Below are positions 42,586 to 50,990 of a DNA stretch of 64,000 nt, in pieces. Source of the DNA: Nitrincola schmidtii (GTDB taxonomy: Bacteria; Pseudomonadota; Gammaproteobacteria; Pseudomonadales; Balneatricaceae); NCBI RefSeq assembly GCF_008973715.1, contig NZ_WBOL01000012.1:1-64000 (forward strand). Reading direction: 5' to 3'. Within the stretch, counting starts at the first letter, position 1. Every line of letters begins with the position of its first letter. The translations under genes and the position numbers were made by a program. Below the pieces are notes generated by a model. It saw nothing but the letters and a program-made list of their open reading frames with translations. It did not search any database and was not told the origin of the DNA.

Positions 42586-44071
42586 AAGATTCAAGTGGTA
42601 CCGGTCGGCTAAAATAGAAACCTTGAGCCATAGGGCAGTGATGCTCTTTTAGAAATGCCAGTTGCTCAGCAGTTTCGACACCTTCGGCTATCACTTTTTT
42701 CTTTAAGTTGCGTGCTAAGCTAATGATGCTTCTAACGATCTCTTCATCTCCCTCAGATTTACCAATGCCTGCTACAAAGCTCTTGTCGATCTTCAATGTA
42801 GAGATCGGCAGCTTTTGCAGCATGGCAAAAGATGAATAGCCGGTACCAAAGTCATCTAAAGAGAATTCAGCGCCTAACTGGCTAAGTGACTCCATACAAT
42901 AGACAACATGAGGTTCATCTCTAAAGAGAGCGGTTTCCGTTAATTCGAACTCCAGTTGGCGCGTATCGATATGATGCTGAATGATAAGACGCTCAATGGT
43001 GCTAGCAAGATAGCCATCTTGAAACTGTCGGAAAGAGAGATTCACACCGATTTGTTCTGGTAAACCTGCTTCTTTCAATAGCTGCATATCTTGGCCAACC
43101 TGCTCGACGACCCAATAACCTATCGGAACAATTAAACCTGATTTTTCACTGATAGGAATAAATTCATCGGGTGGAATCATACCGTGAACAGGATGTTCCC
43201 AGCGTATTAATGCCTCTGCACCGATAATGCGATGTGTGCTTAAACAAATACGGGGTTGGTAATAAAGACGAAATTGACGTTTTTGTAATGCCTGCCAAAG
43301 TTCTGGTTCTAAATTAATACTCTGTTTTTCATCAAGATCTTTTTGTGCATCAAAAATCGCATAACTATGTCCGCGGAGTTTTTTGGCTCGAATTCTTGCG
43401 GTATTGGCGTAACGAATAAGATCGTCAAACTCGGTGCTATGCTCCGGTGCCATCGCAACACCAATGCTACAGTGCAAATGAATAGTATGTTCATTAATTT
43501 CGTAAGCAGGCAGGAGAAGTTCAATAATTTGTTCGATTACATCACGGGTTTTGATTTTGATATGGTTTAACGGCGCACGAACAACCAAGGTAAATTCATC
43601 ATTGCCAATACGGCATAGATCAAACTTACCTTGGCAACTATCCAAGCGCTCGGCTACCAGAGCCACAAGCCGATCACCAATATCATGACCATACTGATGA
43701 TTGAAACTGGTAAAATTATCGATATCAAGCATCATCAAGCATAACGCTTCAGTTGAGTGTATTTGACGAAGTACTTGCTGTAACTGGTGATAAAAGTGTT
43801 GGCGGTTACCGGCACCGGTTAAAGGATCTTGAGTTTGCAGACGAATCAAGGTGTTCGGGATGCTTTGCTCTACCGGGAGTAGCAGCACGTTTTGACATTG
43901 ATCATCAAGCGCTTGGTTTGCTTCAACCAGTGAGTGGCAATGGGTGATGAGCGGTGGCGTACTTTTCAACGCAGACAAAATATCGCCATTAAAGGTATGA
44001 TGGTTGCTATCAACCAGAATCAGTTGAACTTCAGGGCTGTTTTTCTCCCTGTCAACGTTGGATGGCATCAA
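42542..44071 (-). CDS. GGDEF-EAL protein, likely cyclic-di-GMP phosphodiesterase
   Basis: A 509-residue soluble protein. An N-terminal stretch of about 80 residues resembles a receiver fold without the usual acid cluster. A GGDEF domain follows (about 80-235) whose active loop is degenerate (RIGNDEF). The EAL domain (about 255-505) keeps EALIRW, the NLS motif, DDFGTGYSS, KIDKSFV and AEGVETAEQ, so hydrolysis of c-di-GMP to pGpG is likely. The degenerate GGDEF may bind GTP as a regulator. It overlaps comM tail to tail. Confidence 0.92.
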   Translation of the reverse strand: MMPSNVDREKNSPEVQLILVDSNHHTFNGDILSALKSTPPLITHCHSLVEANQALDDQCQNVLLLPVEQSIPNTLIRLQTQDPLTGAGNRQHFYHQLQQVLRQIHSTEALCLMMLDIDNFTSFNHQYGHDIGDRLVALVAERLDSCQGKFDLCRIGNDEFTLVVRAPLNHIKIKTRDVIEQIIELLLPAYEINEHTIHLHCSIGVAMAPEHSTEFDDLIRYANTARIRAKKLRGHSYAIFDAQKDLDEKQSINLEPELWQALQKRQFRLYYQPRICLSTHRIIGAEALIRWEHPVHGMIPPDEFIPISEKSGLIVPIGYWVVEQVGQDMQLLKEAGLPEQIGVNLSFRQFQDGYLASTIERLIIQHHIDTRQLEFELTETALFRDEPHVVYCMESLSQLGAEFSLDDFGTGYSSFAMLQKLPISTLKIDKSFVAGIGKSEGDEEIVRSIISLARNLKKKVIAEGVETAEQLAFLKEHHCPMAQGFYFSRPVPLESFIELLNDPSSMPSL

Positions 44072-44229
44072 GCAGTTTCCTTATCAGAGTAGCTGTCGCT
44101 AAAATTACACTATTCATACCACTAATTAACATAGACTGGTTCGCATCAAATTGATAGTTATGGCATCCCAGAGATTAGCATGTTGTTTTTATATTTCAAA
44201 CATTTGTTCCAAACCTGCTGTGTCTTTTT

Positions 44230-46245
44230 ATGAATAAACTTAATTATCGGCAGGAAGAAGCCGTTCATTACATCGGTGGTCCATTATTAGTTCTTGCAGG
44301 CGCGGGATCAGGTAAAACCAGCGTAATTACGCGTAAAATCTCCTATTTGATCCAAACCTGCGGTATTGAAGCGCGACACATCGCTGCAGTGACCTTCACC
44401 AATAAAGCTGCACGAGAAATGAAAGAGCGAGTGCTGCAGTTATTGCCAAAAGGAGAGGGGCGAGGGCTAACGGTATCGACCTTTCATAATCTAGGCTTGA
44501 ATATTATTCGACGGGAAGTAAAGCAACTGGGCTTTAAACCGGGTTTCTCTATCTTTGATGATCAAGACAGTAAAGCGTTGATTAAAGAGTTACTATTGCA
44601 TCACGATGAAGATACCGAGCAGGTCGCTGCCGTTCAGCATCAAATTTCTAACTGGAAAAATGACATGCTAGAGCCTCAAGATGCACTGGCTCAGGCACGA
44701 GTACCACATGAAATTTTGGCTGCACGCGCCTACGAGGCTTATCAGCGATTACTAAAAGCCTATAACGCCGTTGATTTTGACGATCTGATTTTGATCCCCG
44801 TGCGCTTGTTTAACCAACAGCCTGACGTGTTAGAACGTTGGCAGCGCCGAATCCGCTATCTACTGGTCGATGAGTATCAAGACACTAACTTGTCGCAATA
44901 TCGTTTGGTTCGTCAGTTAGTGGGTGTTCGCAGCGCTTTAACGGTAGTGGGCGATGATGATCAGTCCATCTATTCATGGCGAGGAGCAAGACCCGAAAAC
45001 TTGGCGCGTCTACAAGATGATTTTCCGGGTTTAAAGCTGGTCAAGCTAGAGCAAAACTACCGCTCAACGGGTCGTATTCTAAAAGCTGCCAACATCCTCA
45101 TTAATCATAATCCACACGTTTTCGAAAAAACTCTCTGGAGCGACAAAGCCTTCGGAGACCCGATTAGGGTCTTACATACACGTAACGAAGATGCCGAGTG
45201 TGAACGCATAGCCACAGAAATACTTGATAGACATCTTCGAGAGCGTATCCCTTTTCGTGATTTTGCCGTGTTATATCGTGGTAATCATCAATCTCGCTTG
45301 TTGGAAATGAAACTACAAAGTTCGCAAGTGCCTTACAAGCTCAGTGGAGGTACCTCGTTCTTTGCAAGGGCTGAGATTAAAGATTTGATGGCTTACCTTC
45401 GGCTATTGGTAAACCCCAGTGATGACAATGCTTTTTTAAGAATCATCAATCTACCCAGACGTGAAATTGGCCCTGCAACCCTGGAAAAGCTTGGCGAATA
45501 TGCCTCTACCCGGCATATCAGTCTATTTGAAGCCTGTTCTGAAGTGGGTTTGCAGCAGGCGCTACCCGCTACTGCTTATGCCAGAGTTCAGCGCTTTTGT
45601 GAATGGATGCAGCAACTTCTTTATCGCTGTGAAACGGGCGATCCTATCGCCACTGTGCGCGATATGATTTTAGAAATGGATTATGAAAACTGGATACGCG
45701 AGCAAAGTTCCAGTGATGGTGTCGCGGAAAAGCGGATGCAGAACGTCTGGTTCTTAGTGGACTCTCTTAAATCCACACTGGAACGGTTGCAAGAAGAAGA
45801 TCCGGATGCGGGCATTAAAGAAACCATCGCTCGGTTACTCTTGATCGATATGTTAGATCGACAAGAGGAAGAAGACGATTCGGACAGAGTTCAATTGATG
45901 ACCTTGCACGCATCTAAAGGATTAGAGTTTCCGCATGTATATTTGATGGGAATGGAAGAAGAGTTGCTTCCTCATCGGAATAGTATTGAATCCGATACCG
46001 TCGAAGAAGAGCGTCGGTTAGCCTATGTAGGTATTACCCGTGCTCAAGTGACTTTAACCATGACGTTGGCGAAAAAACGTCGGCAGTTTGGCGAGGTGCT
46101 AGATTGCTTACCAAGTCGCTTTTTAGATGAGTTACCCCAAGAAGATCTAGCGGTTCAAGGGCTTGGGGAGCGGGATGTGCAAGCCAATGTGGCTACAGGA
46201 AGAGCTACCATTAGTTCGTTAAAGAACTTATTGGATGATTTTTAA
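44230..46245 (+). CDS. rep: ATP-dependent DNA helicase Rep
   Basis: A 671-residue UvrD-like SF1A 3'-5' helicase that helps replication forks through bound proteins. It starts MNKLNYRQEEAVHYIGGPLLV and has Walker A GAGSGKT, LLVDEYQDTN, GDDDQSIYSWRGA, and LMTLHASKGLEFPHV with a late GITRAQ motif. The Rep start and 671-residue length distinguish it from UvrD. Confidence 0.95.
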   Translation: MNKLNYRQEEAVHYIGGPLLVLAGAGSGKTSVITRKISYLIQTCGIEARHIAAVTFTNKAAREMKERVLQLLPKGEGRGLTVSTFHNLGLNIIRREVKQLGFKPGFSIFDDQDSKALIKELLLHHDEDTEQVAAVQHQISNWKNDMLEPQDALAQARVPHEILAARAYEAYQRLLKAYNAVDFDDLILIPVRLFNQQPDVLERWQRRIRYLLVDEYQDTNLSQYRLVRQLVGVRSALTVVGDDDQSIYSWRGARPENLARLQDDFPGLKLVKLEQNYRSTGRILKAANILINHNPHVFEKTLWSDKAFGDPIRVLHTRNEDAECERIATEILDRHLRERIPFRDFAVLYRGNHQSRLLEMKLQSSQVPYKLSGGTSFFARAEIKDLMAYLRLLVNPSDDNAFLRIINLPRREIGPATLEKLGEYASTRHISLFEACSEVGLQQALPATAYARVQRFCEWMQQLLYRCETGDPIATVRDMILEMDYENWIREQSSSDGVAEKRMQNVWFLVDSLKSTLERLQEEDPDAGIKETIARLLLIDMLDRQEEEDDSDRVQLMTLHASKGLEFPHVYLMGMEEELLPHRNSIESDTVEEERRLAYVGITRAQVTLTMTLAKKRRQFGEVLDCLPSRFLDELPQEDLAVQGLGERDVQANVATGRATISSLKNLLDDF

Positions 46246-46265
46246 TTAACCTGTTTAACAAATAA

Positions 46266-46289
46266 AATAGGCTGCCGAAGCAGCCTATT
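46266..46289. terminator. Terminator between rep and cytochrome c5
   Basis: AATAGGCTGC pairs perfectly with GCAGCCTATT. On the minus strand the loop is TTCG and T-rich sequence follows, so it mainly serves the cytochrome gene. Confidence 0.85.
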
Positions 46290-46307
46290 CTGGAAAACTT
46301 GACTTAA

Positions 46308-46751
46308 TTATTCAGCATCAATCATGAACTGAATAGTCGCTTCTAACTCTTCATCAGAACAGTCATTACAAGTGCCTTTTGGAGGCATTGCACCGATACC
46401 ACTGATAGAGGTAGCCAATAAGCCGTCTAAACCTTTCTCAGCTGCACGAGCAGACATTTGTCCACTGCCGAATTTTGGGGATTCCAAAATACCAGATGCA
46501 TGGCACGCAGCACAGAAACGATTGTAAACTTCTTCACCCGTACGAGCAGATGCGCCAGCACTAGCAGAAGGAGCAGGAGCACCTAAACCACAAGTTTCAT
46601 CGCCTGCAACACAGATATTACCATGCGGTTGGATGCGATCAATGATGGCATCACGGTCAACAGCCGCATAGACAGAAGTAGCCAGAGCAACGCTTAGCCC
46701 TAGGGTGCAGAGTGCGGAAGCAGCTTTTGCAGCAAGTTTATTCACGTTCAA
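46308..46751 (-). CDS. Cytochrome c5-type monoheme protein
   Basis: A 147-residue exported cytochrome. The signal peptide ends near ATSVYA. The heme site is CAACH (Cys80, Cys83, His84) and the likely axial Met is Met122 in AMPPKG. The C-terminal CNDCSDEEL, holding the extra disulfide, is diagnostic of cytochrome c5. An Ala/Ser-rich linker precedes the heme domain. It carries electrons in the periplasm; the partner is not visible. Confidence 0.92.
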   Translation of the reverse strand: MNVNKLAAKAASALCTLGLSVALATSVYAAVDRDAIIDRIQPHGNICVAGDETCGLGAPAPSASAGASARTGEEVYNRFCAACHASGILESPKFGSGQMSARAAEKGLDGLLATSISGIGAMPPKGTCNDCSDEELEATIQFMIDAE

Positions 46752-46918
46752 GACCTCATCAATTTTAGGAACAGGTGGCGTAAATGCCTGTCATGAGTCA
46801 CCCTGAAACCATAAATCCACAGGGTCGGAGCAGACAATACCGCTATCATTAGGCAGGGATTATACCCTCAAAATTACGATACGGAAATGCACCTGATCTA
46901 GTTCTTAGGGTGAATGTC

Positions 46919-46947
46919 TTGGCAATAGCGAAATGAGTGCGTATTAT
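46919..46947 (+). promoter_or_regulatory. Sigma-70 promoter of tRNA-Arg
   Basis: TTGGCA and TATTAT are separated by exactly 17 bp. A GC-rich discriminator (TGTCGCCC) follows, typical of stringently controlled stable-RNA promoters. Transcription would start near 46955. Confidence 0.85.
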
Positions 46948-46955
46948 TGTCGCCC

Positions 46956-46973
46956 TGTCAGCTCTAGCTGACA
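46956..46973 (+). repeat. Perfect hairpin in the tRNA-Arg leader
   Basis: TGTCAGCT-CT-AGCTGACA folds into an 8-bp stem lying between the expected start of transcription and the mature tRNA. It may shape processing of the precursor. Confidence 0.6.
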
Positions 46974-46982
46974 AATCAATAC

Positions 46983-47059
46983 GCGCCAGTAGCTCAGTTG
47001 GATAGAGTAGCAGGTTCCGATCCTGTTGGTCGGGGGTTCGAATCCCTCCTGGCGCGCCA
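46983..47059 (+). tRNA. tRNA-Arg (anticodon CCG)
   Basis: A 77-nt cloverleaf. The acceptor GCGCCAG pairs with CTGGCGC, discriminator G, encoded CCA. The D arm is GCTC...GAGT. The anticodon stem GCAGG/CCTGT closes the loop TTCCGAT with anticodon CCG. The T arm is GGGGG-TTCGAAT-CCCTC. It reads CGG codons. Accessory genes follow directly, so it may be an island insertion site. Confidence 0.97.
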
Positions 47060-47199
47060 TCCGCTTTTTCTTTGCACACTTTCAGCTATCCTTATCATTC
47101 ATATGTCTGCTACTGTTGATGTGTCGGATTTATTAACATTTTTTGGCGCATTGTTTGTTGGATTAGAGATCTTGTGGATTCGGTAAATGGAGTATCTTG
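47060..47199. other. Spacer between tRNA-Arg and the MazG-like gene
   Basis: AT-rich. It contains a 27-codon hydrophobic frame at 47103-47186 without a ribosome-binding site, probably accidental. A GGAG for the MazG-like gene lies at its end. No integrase and no clear duplicate of the tRNA 3' end were seen. Confidence 0.4.
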
Positions 47200-47520
47200 A
47201 TGAATGAGGTTATAGCCAAACTTCTTAAGTTTCGGGATGATAGGGACTGGAAACAGTTTCACAATCCTAAAGATTTATCTATCGCTCTCAGTATCGAAGC
47301 CTCAGAACTTATGGAGCTGTTTCTTTGGAAATCCCCAGAACAGGCTGACGAAAACAAGATCAAGGAAGAGTTGGCCGATGTCATTGCATACGCATTATTA
47401 CTTGCTGATCACTATGATCTGGATGTCGAAAAAATAGTGACAGACAAGATTTCGTTGAACGAGACCAAATATCCTGTCAGTAAAGCAAAAGGCAAAGCAA
47501 CAAAGTACACCGAGTTATGA
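47200..47520 (+). CDS. MazG-like nucleotide pyrophosphohydrolase
   Basis: A 106-residue all-alpha NTP pyrophosphohydrolase of the MazG-like/RS21-C6 type. The metal motif is complete: E33-x-x-E36 in SIEASELMELFLW and E57-x-x-D60 in EELADVIAYAL. Relatives cleave (d)NTPs to monophosphates. The ATG at 47200 has GGAG at good spacing; a TTG at 47197 is the longer option. Its stop overlaps the next gene by 4 bp (ATGA), so the two are translationally coupled and probably act together. Confidence 0.9.
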   Translation: MNEVIAKLLKFRDDRDWKQFHNPKDLSIALSIEASELMELFLWKSPEQADENKIKEELADVIAYALLLADHYDLDVEKIVTDKISLNETKYPVSKAKGKATKYTEL

Positions 47521-49709
47521 GTCATTTGCCTATGATAGAAGTACAAAGTTACCCTTTCAGTAAAGAAACTATTAGTGGGTTGCATGAAAATGCATACGCT
47601 ACCACCAATTGGCCTCTGGTATACATCCTTAGTGATGAAAGAAAATTGAGGGCTTACATAGGTGAAACAACAGATGCCCTTACCCGCCTGAGTACACATC
47701 TAAAACATGACGAGAAGCAATTACTGACAGCTGTTCACTTGATTACCAGTGAGTACTTCAATAAATCCGCAACCTTAGATGTTGAATCAATGCTGATTAA
47801 ATACATTGCTGCTGATGGTAAATATAATCTGATGAACGGAAATCTCGGATTAGTTGACCACAACTACTACCAGCGCGGATCTCTGTACAATGAGGTTTTC
47901 CGAGAAGTATGGAACCGTCTAATAGCATGCGGTGTTGCTTCTCGAAGTCTCGATTATCTCGATAACTCAGATGTATTCAAGTATTCCCCATACAAATCAT
48001 TGTCCTTTGATCAGCGCCAAGGACTGTTAACTATTATGCATGAACTGCTTAATCATAATGTTAAGAATATTGTGATTGAGGGTGGGGCAGGTACTGGTAA
48101 ATCAGTTTTAGCAATTTTTTTGTTCAAGTTGCTTCATGCTGAAGATAATCTAATTGAGTTAAGAGAGTTCGACGATGATGTGGCTGAAATTCATTCATTG
48201 CTGCTAGCGCTAAGGCAAAAGCTACCCAATCCAAGGATGGCACTTGTGGTGCCGATGACCTCGTTCAGGACTACCCTTAAAAAAGCCTTCAAGCACGTTG
48301 CTGGACTAAGTCCTAAGATGGTAATTAGCCCATCTGAACTTGCTAATCAGCATTATGACGTTGTGCTAGTAGATGAGTCTCATCGATTGCGAAAGCGTAA
48401 GAACCTTGGTGCTTATTTCGGTAGCTTTGATAAGGCCTGTGCTGCACTTGGTTTGGATAAAAACAACTGTAGTGAAGTGGATTGGGTGTGCCAACAGTCT
48501 GATAAAGCGATTTTCTTTTATGATCAGGGGCAATCTATTAAGCCTTCAGATGCAAACATTGAAAATTTTCAGCGGCTAAAGTCATCCACCGACTCGGTAA
48601 CTCATCAACTGCTTTCTCAGTTTCGAGTAAAGGCAGGACAGCCGTATGTTGAATTTATCGACAAACTGCTTAATTGCCGTATCGATAATGGCGAGGTGTT
48701 TACTGCCAAAAACTATGAGTTTGTGATGTTTGATTCTCTAGAGAGCATGATTAGTGTCCTCAATGAGAAGGAAAAGCAGGTTGGGCTATCGAGAATGATT
48801 GCTGGTTATTCATGGCCTTGGGTATCTAAAAAGAATGTCACAGCCCATGACATTGTGATCGGCAATGTTCACTTGCGTTGGAATAGTACGAACACAGACT
48901 GGATTAATCAAGAAGACTCATATAAGGAAGTTGGCTGTATTCATACTACTCAGGGTTACGATCTAAACTATGCTGCCATCATATTTGGCGAAGAGATTCG
49001 TTATGATGTTCAGAGTAGGTCTATAGTGATAGACAAAAGCAAATATCATGACCGTAACGGTAGGCAAGGTATCAATGATCCGGTTGAGCTAAAGCAGTAC
49101 ATTATCAATATATACCGAACCATCATGCTGCGAGGCATACGGGGTACTTTTGTTTATGCCTGTGATGATGCCTTGCGTGATTACTTTAAACACCATGTCC
49201 CTTTTTACGCTAATGATAGTCAGGTCATAGAAGAAACAAATGTTGTAGCAATTGAACCATACGTCAATTCAGTGCCGCTTTTTGACTTGCAAGCTGCGGC
49301 TGGCAATTTCAGTGAAATTCATCTTGCTGAACATAAGAACTGGGTTGCTGTTCCTGAAGGCACAAAAATTAATCAAGGAATGTTTGCATGTAGGGTTATT
49401 GGCGAGTCCATGAACAGAGTTATTCCTAATAATGCACTTTGCTTATTTCGTATGGATGAGGGCGGCACTAGAAATGGAAAAACTGTCCTAGTTGAGTGTA
49501 TTGATTCGGTTGATGCAGAATCAGGCTCTCGATACACCGTAAAGGTATACGAAAGCCATAAATATGAGGATGAAAGTGGTTGGCGTCATACTCGTATTCA
49601 GTTGAAACCAAACTCTTATGACAAGAGTTTTCATACTCTCGAACTTGAGGATGATGAGAGCTTGCAATATAGAGTTGTAGGTGAGTTTATTCGCGTTCTT
49701 TCTGAGTAA
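47517..49709 (+). CDS. GIY-YIG / DUF2075 SF1 helicase-like / S24 peptidase fusion protein
   Basis: A 730-residue multidomain protein. Residues about 33-110 resemble a GIY-YIG nuclease: VYILSD...AYIGET, with Arg57 and Glu90 in expected places. Residues about 165-560 form a DUF2075 P-loop ATPase related to SF1 helicases: Walker A GGAGTGKS (189-196), Walker B VLVDESHR (283-290), FFYDQGQS, LLSQFR and a late HTTQGYDLNYAAIIFG. Residues about 585-727 form an S24/LexA-like domain: VIGESMN (Ser631) and YTVKVY (Lys676), a 45-residue gap as in autoproteases. Coupled to the MazG-like gene. A defence role is inferred; I do not recognise a named system. Confidence 0.82.
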   Translation: MSHLPMIEVQSYPFSKETISGLHENAYATTNWPLVYILSDERKLRAYIGETTDALTRLSTHLKHDEKQLLTAVHLITSEYFNKSATLDVESMLIKYIAADGKYNLMNGNLGLVDHNYYQRGSLYNEVFREVWNRLIACGVASRSLDYLDNSDVFKYSPYKSLSFDQRQGLLTIMHELLNHNVKNIVIEGGAGTGKSVLAIFLFKLLHAEDNLIELREFDDDVAEIHSLLLALRQKLPNPRMALVVPMTSFRTTLKKAFKHVAGLSPKMVISPSELANQHYDVVLVDESHRLRKRKNLGAYFGSFDKACAALGLDKNNCSEVDWVCQQSDKAIFFYDQGQSIKPSDANIENFQRLKSSTDSVTHQLLSQFRVKAGQPYVEFIDKLLNCRIDNGEVFTAKNYEFVMFDSLESMISVLNEKEKQVGLSRMIAGYSWPWVSKKNVTAHDIVIGNVHLRWNSTNTDWINQEDSYKEVGCIHTTQGYDLNYAAIIFGEEIRYDVQSRSIVIDKSKYHDRNGRQGINDPVELKQYIINIYRTIMLRGIRGTFVYACDDALRDYFKHHVPFYANDSQVIEETNVVAIEPYVNSVPLFDLQAAAGNFSEIHLAEHKNWVAVPEGTKINQGMFACRVIGESMNRVIPNNALCLFRMDEGGTRNGKTVLVECIDSVDAESGSRYTVKVYESHKYEDESGWRHTRIQLKPNSYDKSFHTLELEDDESLQYRVVGEFIRVLSE

Positions 49710-50208
49710 CTTACTCAACGCATACAGTTTTTTTAAGCATCAGTACTAACGTTCGAAATACTAACTTTTGGTTTTCTGATCAACCAAGTTCAGTTAGCTG
49801 CTTCTTTGGGCGTTAGAGTCGATCTTAATCACAGTGGAGGGTGGAATGGGCCGTAGGAGTGGTTACTATTAAATGATTGTTCTGAATTAGGATGTTTGCA
49901 GTCATGGACTGGTTTTCCCCGCTTTTTACCTCGCTTATTGTTGTTCTACTATTTTTAATCCTTTTGTTTTTCACTACAGGTGTGGCGATTTATACAAAAT
50001 GAATGCTTTCGAAGGATCGTGTATCTCTTTTAGGTTCAAACTTGCTGAGGCCTGCAGGGTAAAGTCTTCAAAAATCTATTGATGATCTTCAGTCTGACTT
50101 GATGGAAGCCTTTATTGCGATACCCATAATCGGTTGTTCAGTTCCATTGATGCTGATTTTGAAATATTTACTCCTACCCTGATCTCCTCGACCTCGACTT
50201 CGATCTCT
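49710..50208. other. 499-bp region with a small membrane-protein frame and decay marks
   Basis: Apart from the plus-strand frame described separately, I see no gene. A short palindrome GAGTAACTTACTC lies at the stop of the preceding gene with a T7 run further on, too loose to call a terminator. Confidence 0.4.
49892..50192 (+). pseudogene. Decayed small membrane-protein gene (or a 36-codon peptide gene)
   Basis: One reading frame starts at ATG 49892 (or 49904), encodes a strongly hydrophobic helix (VVLLFLILLFFTTGVAIY) and stops at TGA 50000. The same frame continues MLSKDRVSLLG..., hits a TAA after RPAG, then continues QKSIDDLQSDLMEAFIAIP and a second hydrophobic helix before TGA near 50192. 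Two stops in one coherent membrane-protein-like frame suggest a pseudogene. The first part alone could still be a small membrane peptide. I do not recognise the parent family. Confidence 0.4.
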
Positions 50209-50706
50209 CTAACTCAAGCTCGCTCTGATATCTGCAATGGTTATAAATAGCTTGTTTTCAGCATCTTTAAAAGTTTGAAACCCATAGCGTTCATAGAAGA
50301 GTTTTGCGCCATTCTTTGCGTCTACGATAACAACTGGGAATGCGACACTGTCACTAGCCATTAAAAGTTTACGGAGAGCATCGATCAGTAGCCACTCTCC
50401 AAAGCCCTTACCTTTGTATCGATCATCGACAGCTAAACGAGCAATTAGACCACCTGAGGTCGATGATTGGTGATTCTTCTGAAGCTTTTTGGGTAATGCC
50501 TTTAAGTCAATGGGTGTCATGGTCAGTGTATAAAAGCCGATGATATGCGAGTCGTCATTATCATCTTCCAACACAAAGGTTCTAGTATTGTCTTTTTTGG
50601 CTTGCTGGCTCGCCATGACTTTTAAGTAATTGTTTAGAGCATCAATGCCACAGTCGAATCGATTTCTGTCGTGTTTGTCTTTATCGAGAAGTACCGACTG
50701 CATCAT
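50209..50706 (-). CDS. GNAT-family toxin (TacT/AtaT-like acetyltransferase)
   Basis: A 165-residue Gcn5-type acetyltransferase. Toxins of this kind acetylate the amino group of charged tRNA and stop translation. FDCGIDALNNYL at the start, the acetyl-CoA loop IARLAVDDRYKGKGFGEWLL and the late FYERYGF are typical. Its ATG overlaps the stop of the DUF1778 antitoxin gene by 4 bp. The target tRNA cannot be told. Confidence 0.93.
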   Translation of the reverse strand: MMQSVLLDKDKHDRNRFDCGIDALNNYLKVMASQQAKKDNTRTFVLEDDNDDSHIIGFYTLTMTPIDLKALPKKLQKNHQSSTSGGLIARLAVDDRYKGKGFGEWLLIDALRKLLMASDSVAFPVVIVDAKNGAKLFYERYGFQTFKDAENKLFITIADIRASLS

Positions 50707-50975
50707 TGAGTTTTGTACTCATAGCGTTCGGACGCTAATTTTAGTTTAGTGTTTACTTTAGCAGGCTTATCGAGCGCTTCCATCAATAACATAGCGTCAG
50801 CTTGGCTAAGTTTTAGAGTCTGCTCATGTTCTATCACTTGTTTTGCTTTTTCGATGGCAGCATTCAAAACAAATGAATTTATACTAGACATGCCGGAGAG
50901 AGCGGCAGCCTTTGCGAGTAAATCTTGAGTATCGACATCAACTCTAGCTGTGATGCGAGGCAAAATAGTCGCCAT
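50703..50975 (-). CDS. DUF1778 ribbon-helix-helix antitoxin (TacA-like)
   Basis: A 90-residue antitoxin. The N-terminal ribbon-helix-helix (ITARVDVDTQDLLAKAAALSGMSSINSFVL) binds DNA. The C-terminal LSQADAMLLMEALDKPAKVN wraps the GNAT toxin. A strong AGAGGAG ribosome-binding site precedes it. Two matching operators lie immediately upstream, indicating autorepression. Confidence 0.93.
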   Translation of the reverse strand: MATILPRITARVDVDTQDLLAKAAALSGMSSINSFVLNAAIEKAKQVIEHEQTLKLSQADAMLLMEALDKPAKVNTKLKLASERYEYKTQ

Positions 50976-50990
50976 ATTGTGATCTCCTCT

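Noticed and set aside
46849-47079. 76-codon minus-strand frame containing GGIRTPDQQ
   Set aside because: It is antisense to tRNA-Arg; this peptide is a well-known false gene call created by tRNA sequence.
49706-49718. GAGTAACTTACTC as terminator of the MazG/helicase operon
   Set aside because: The stem is only 4 bp with a realistic loop and the T-run is 9 bases away.
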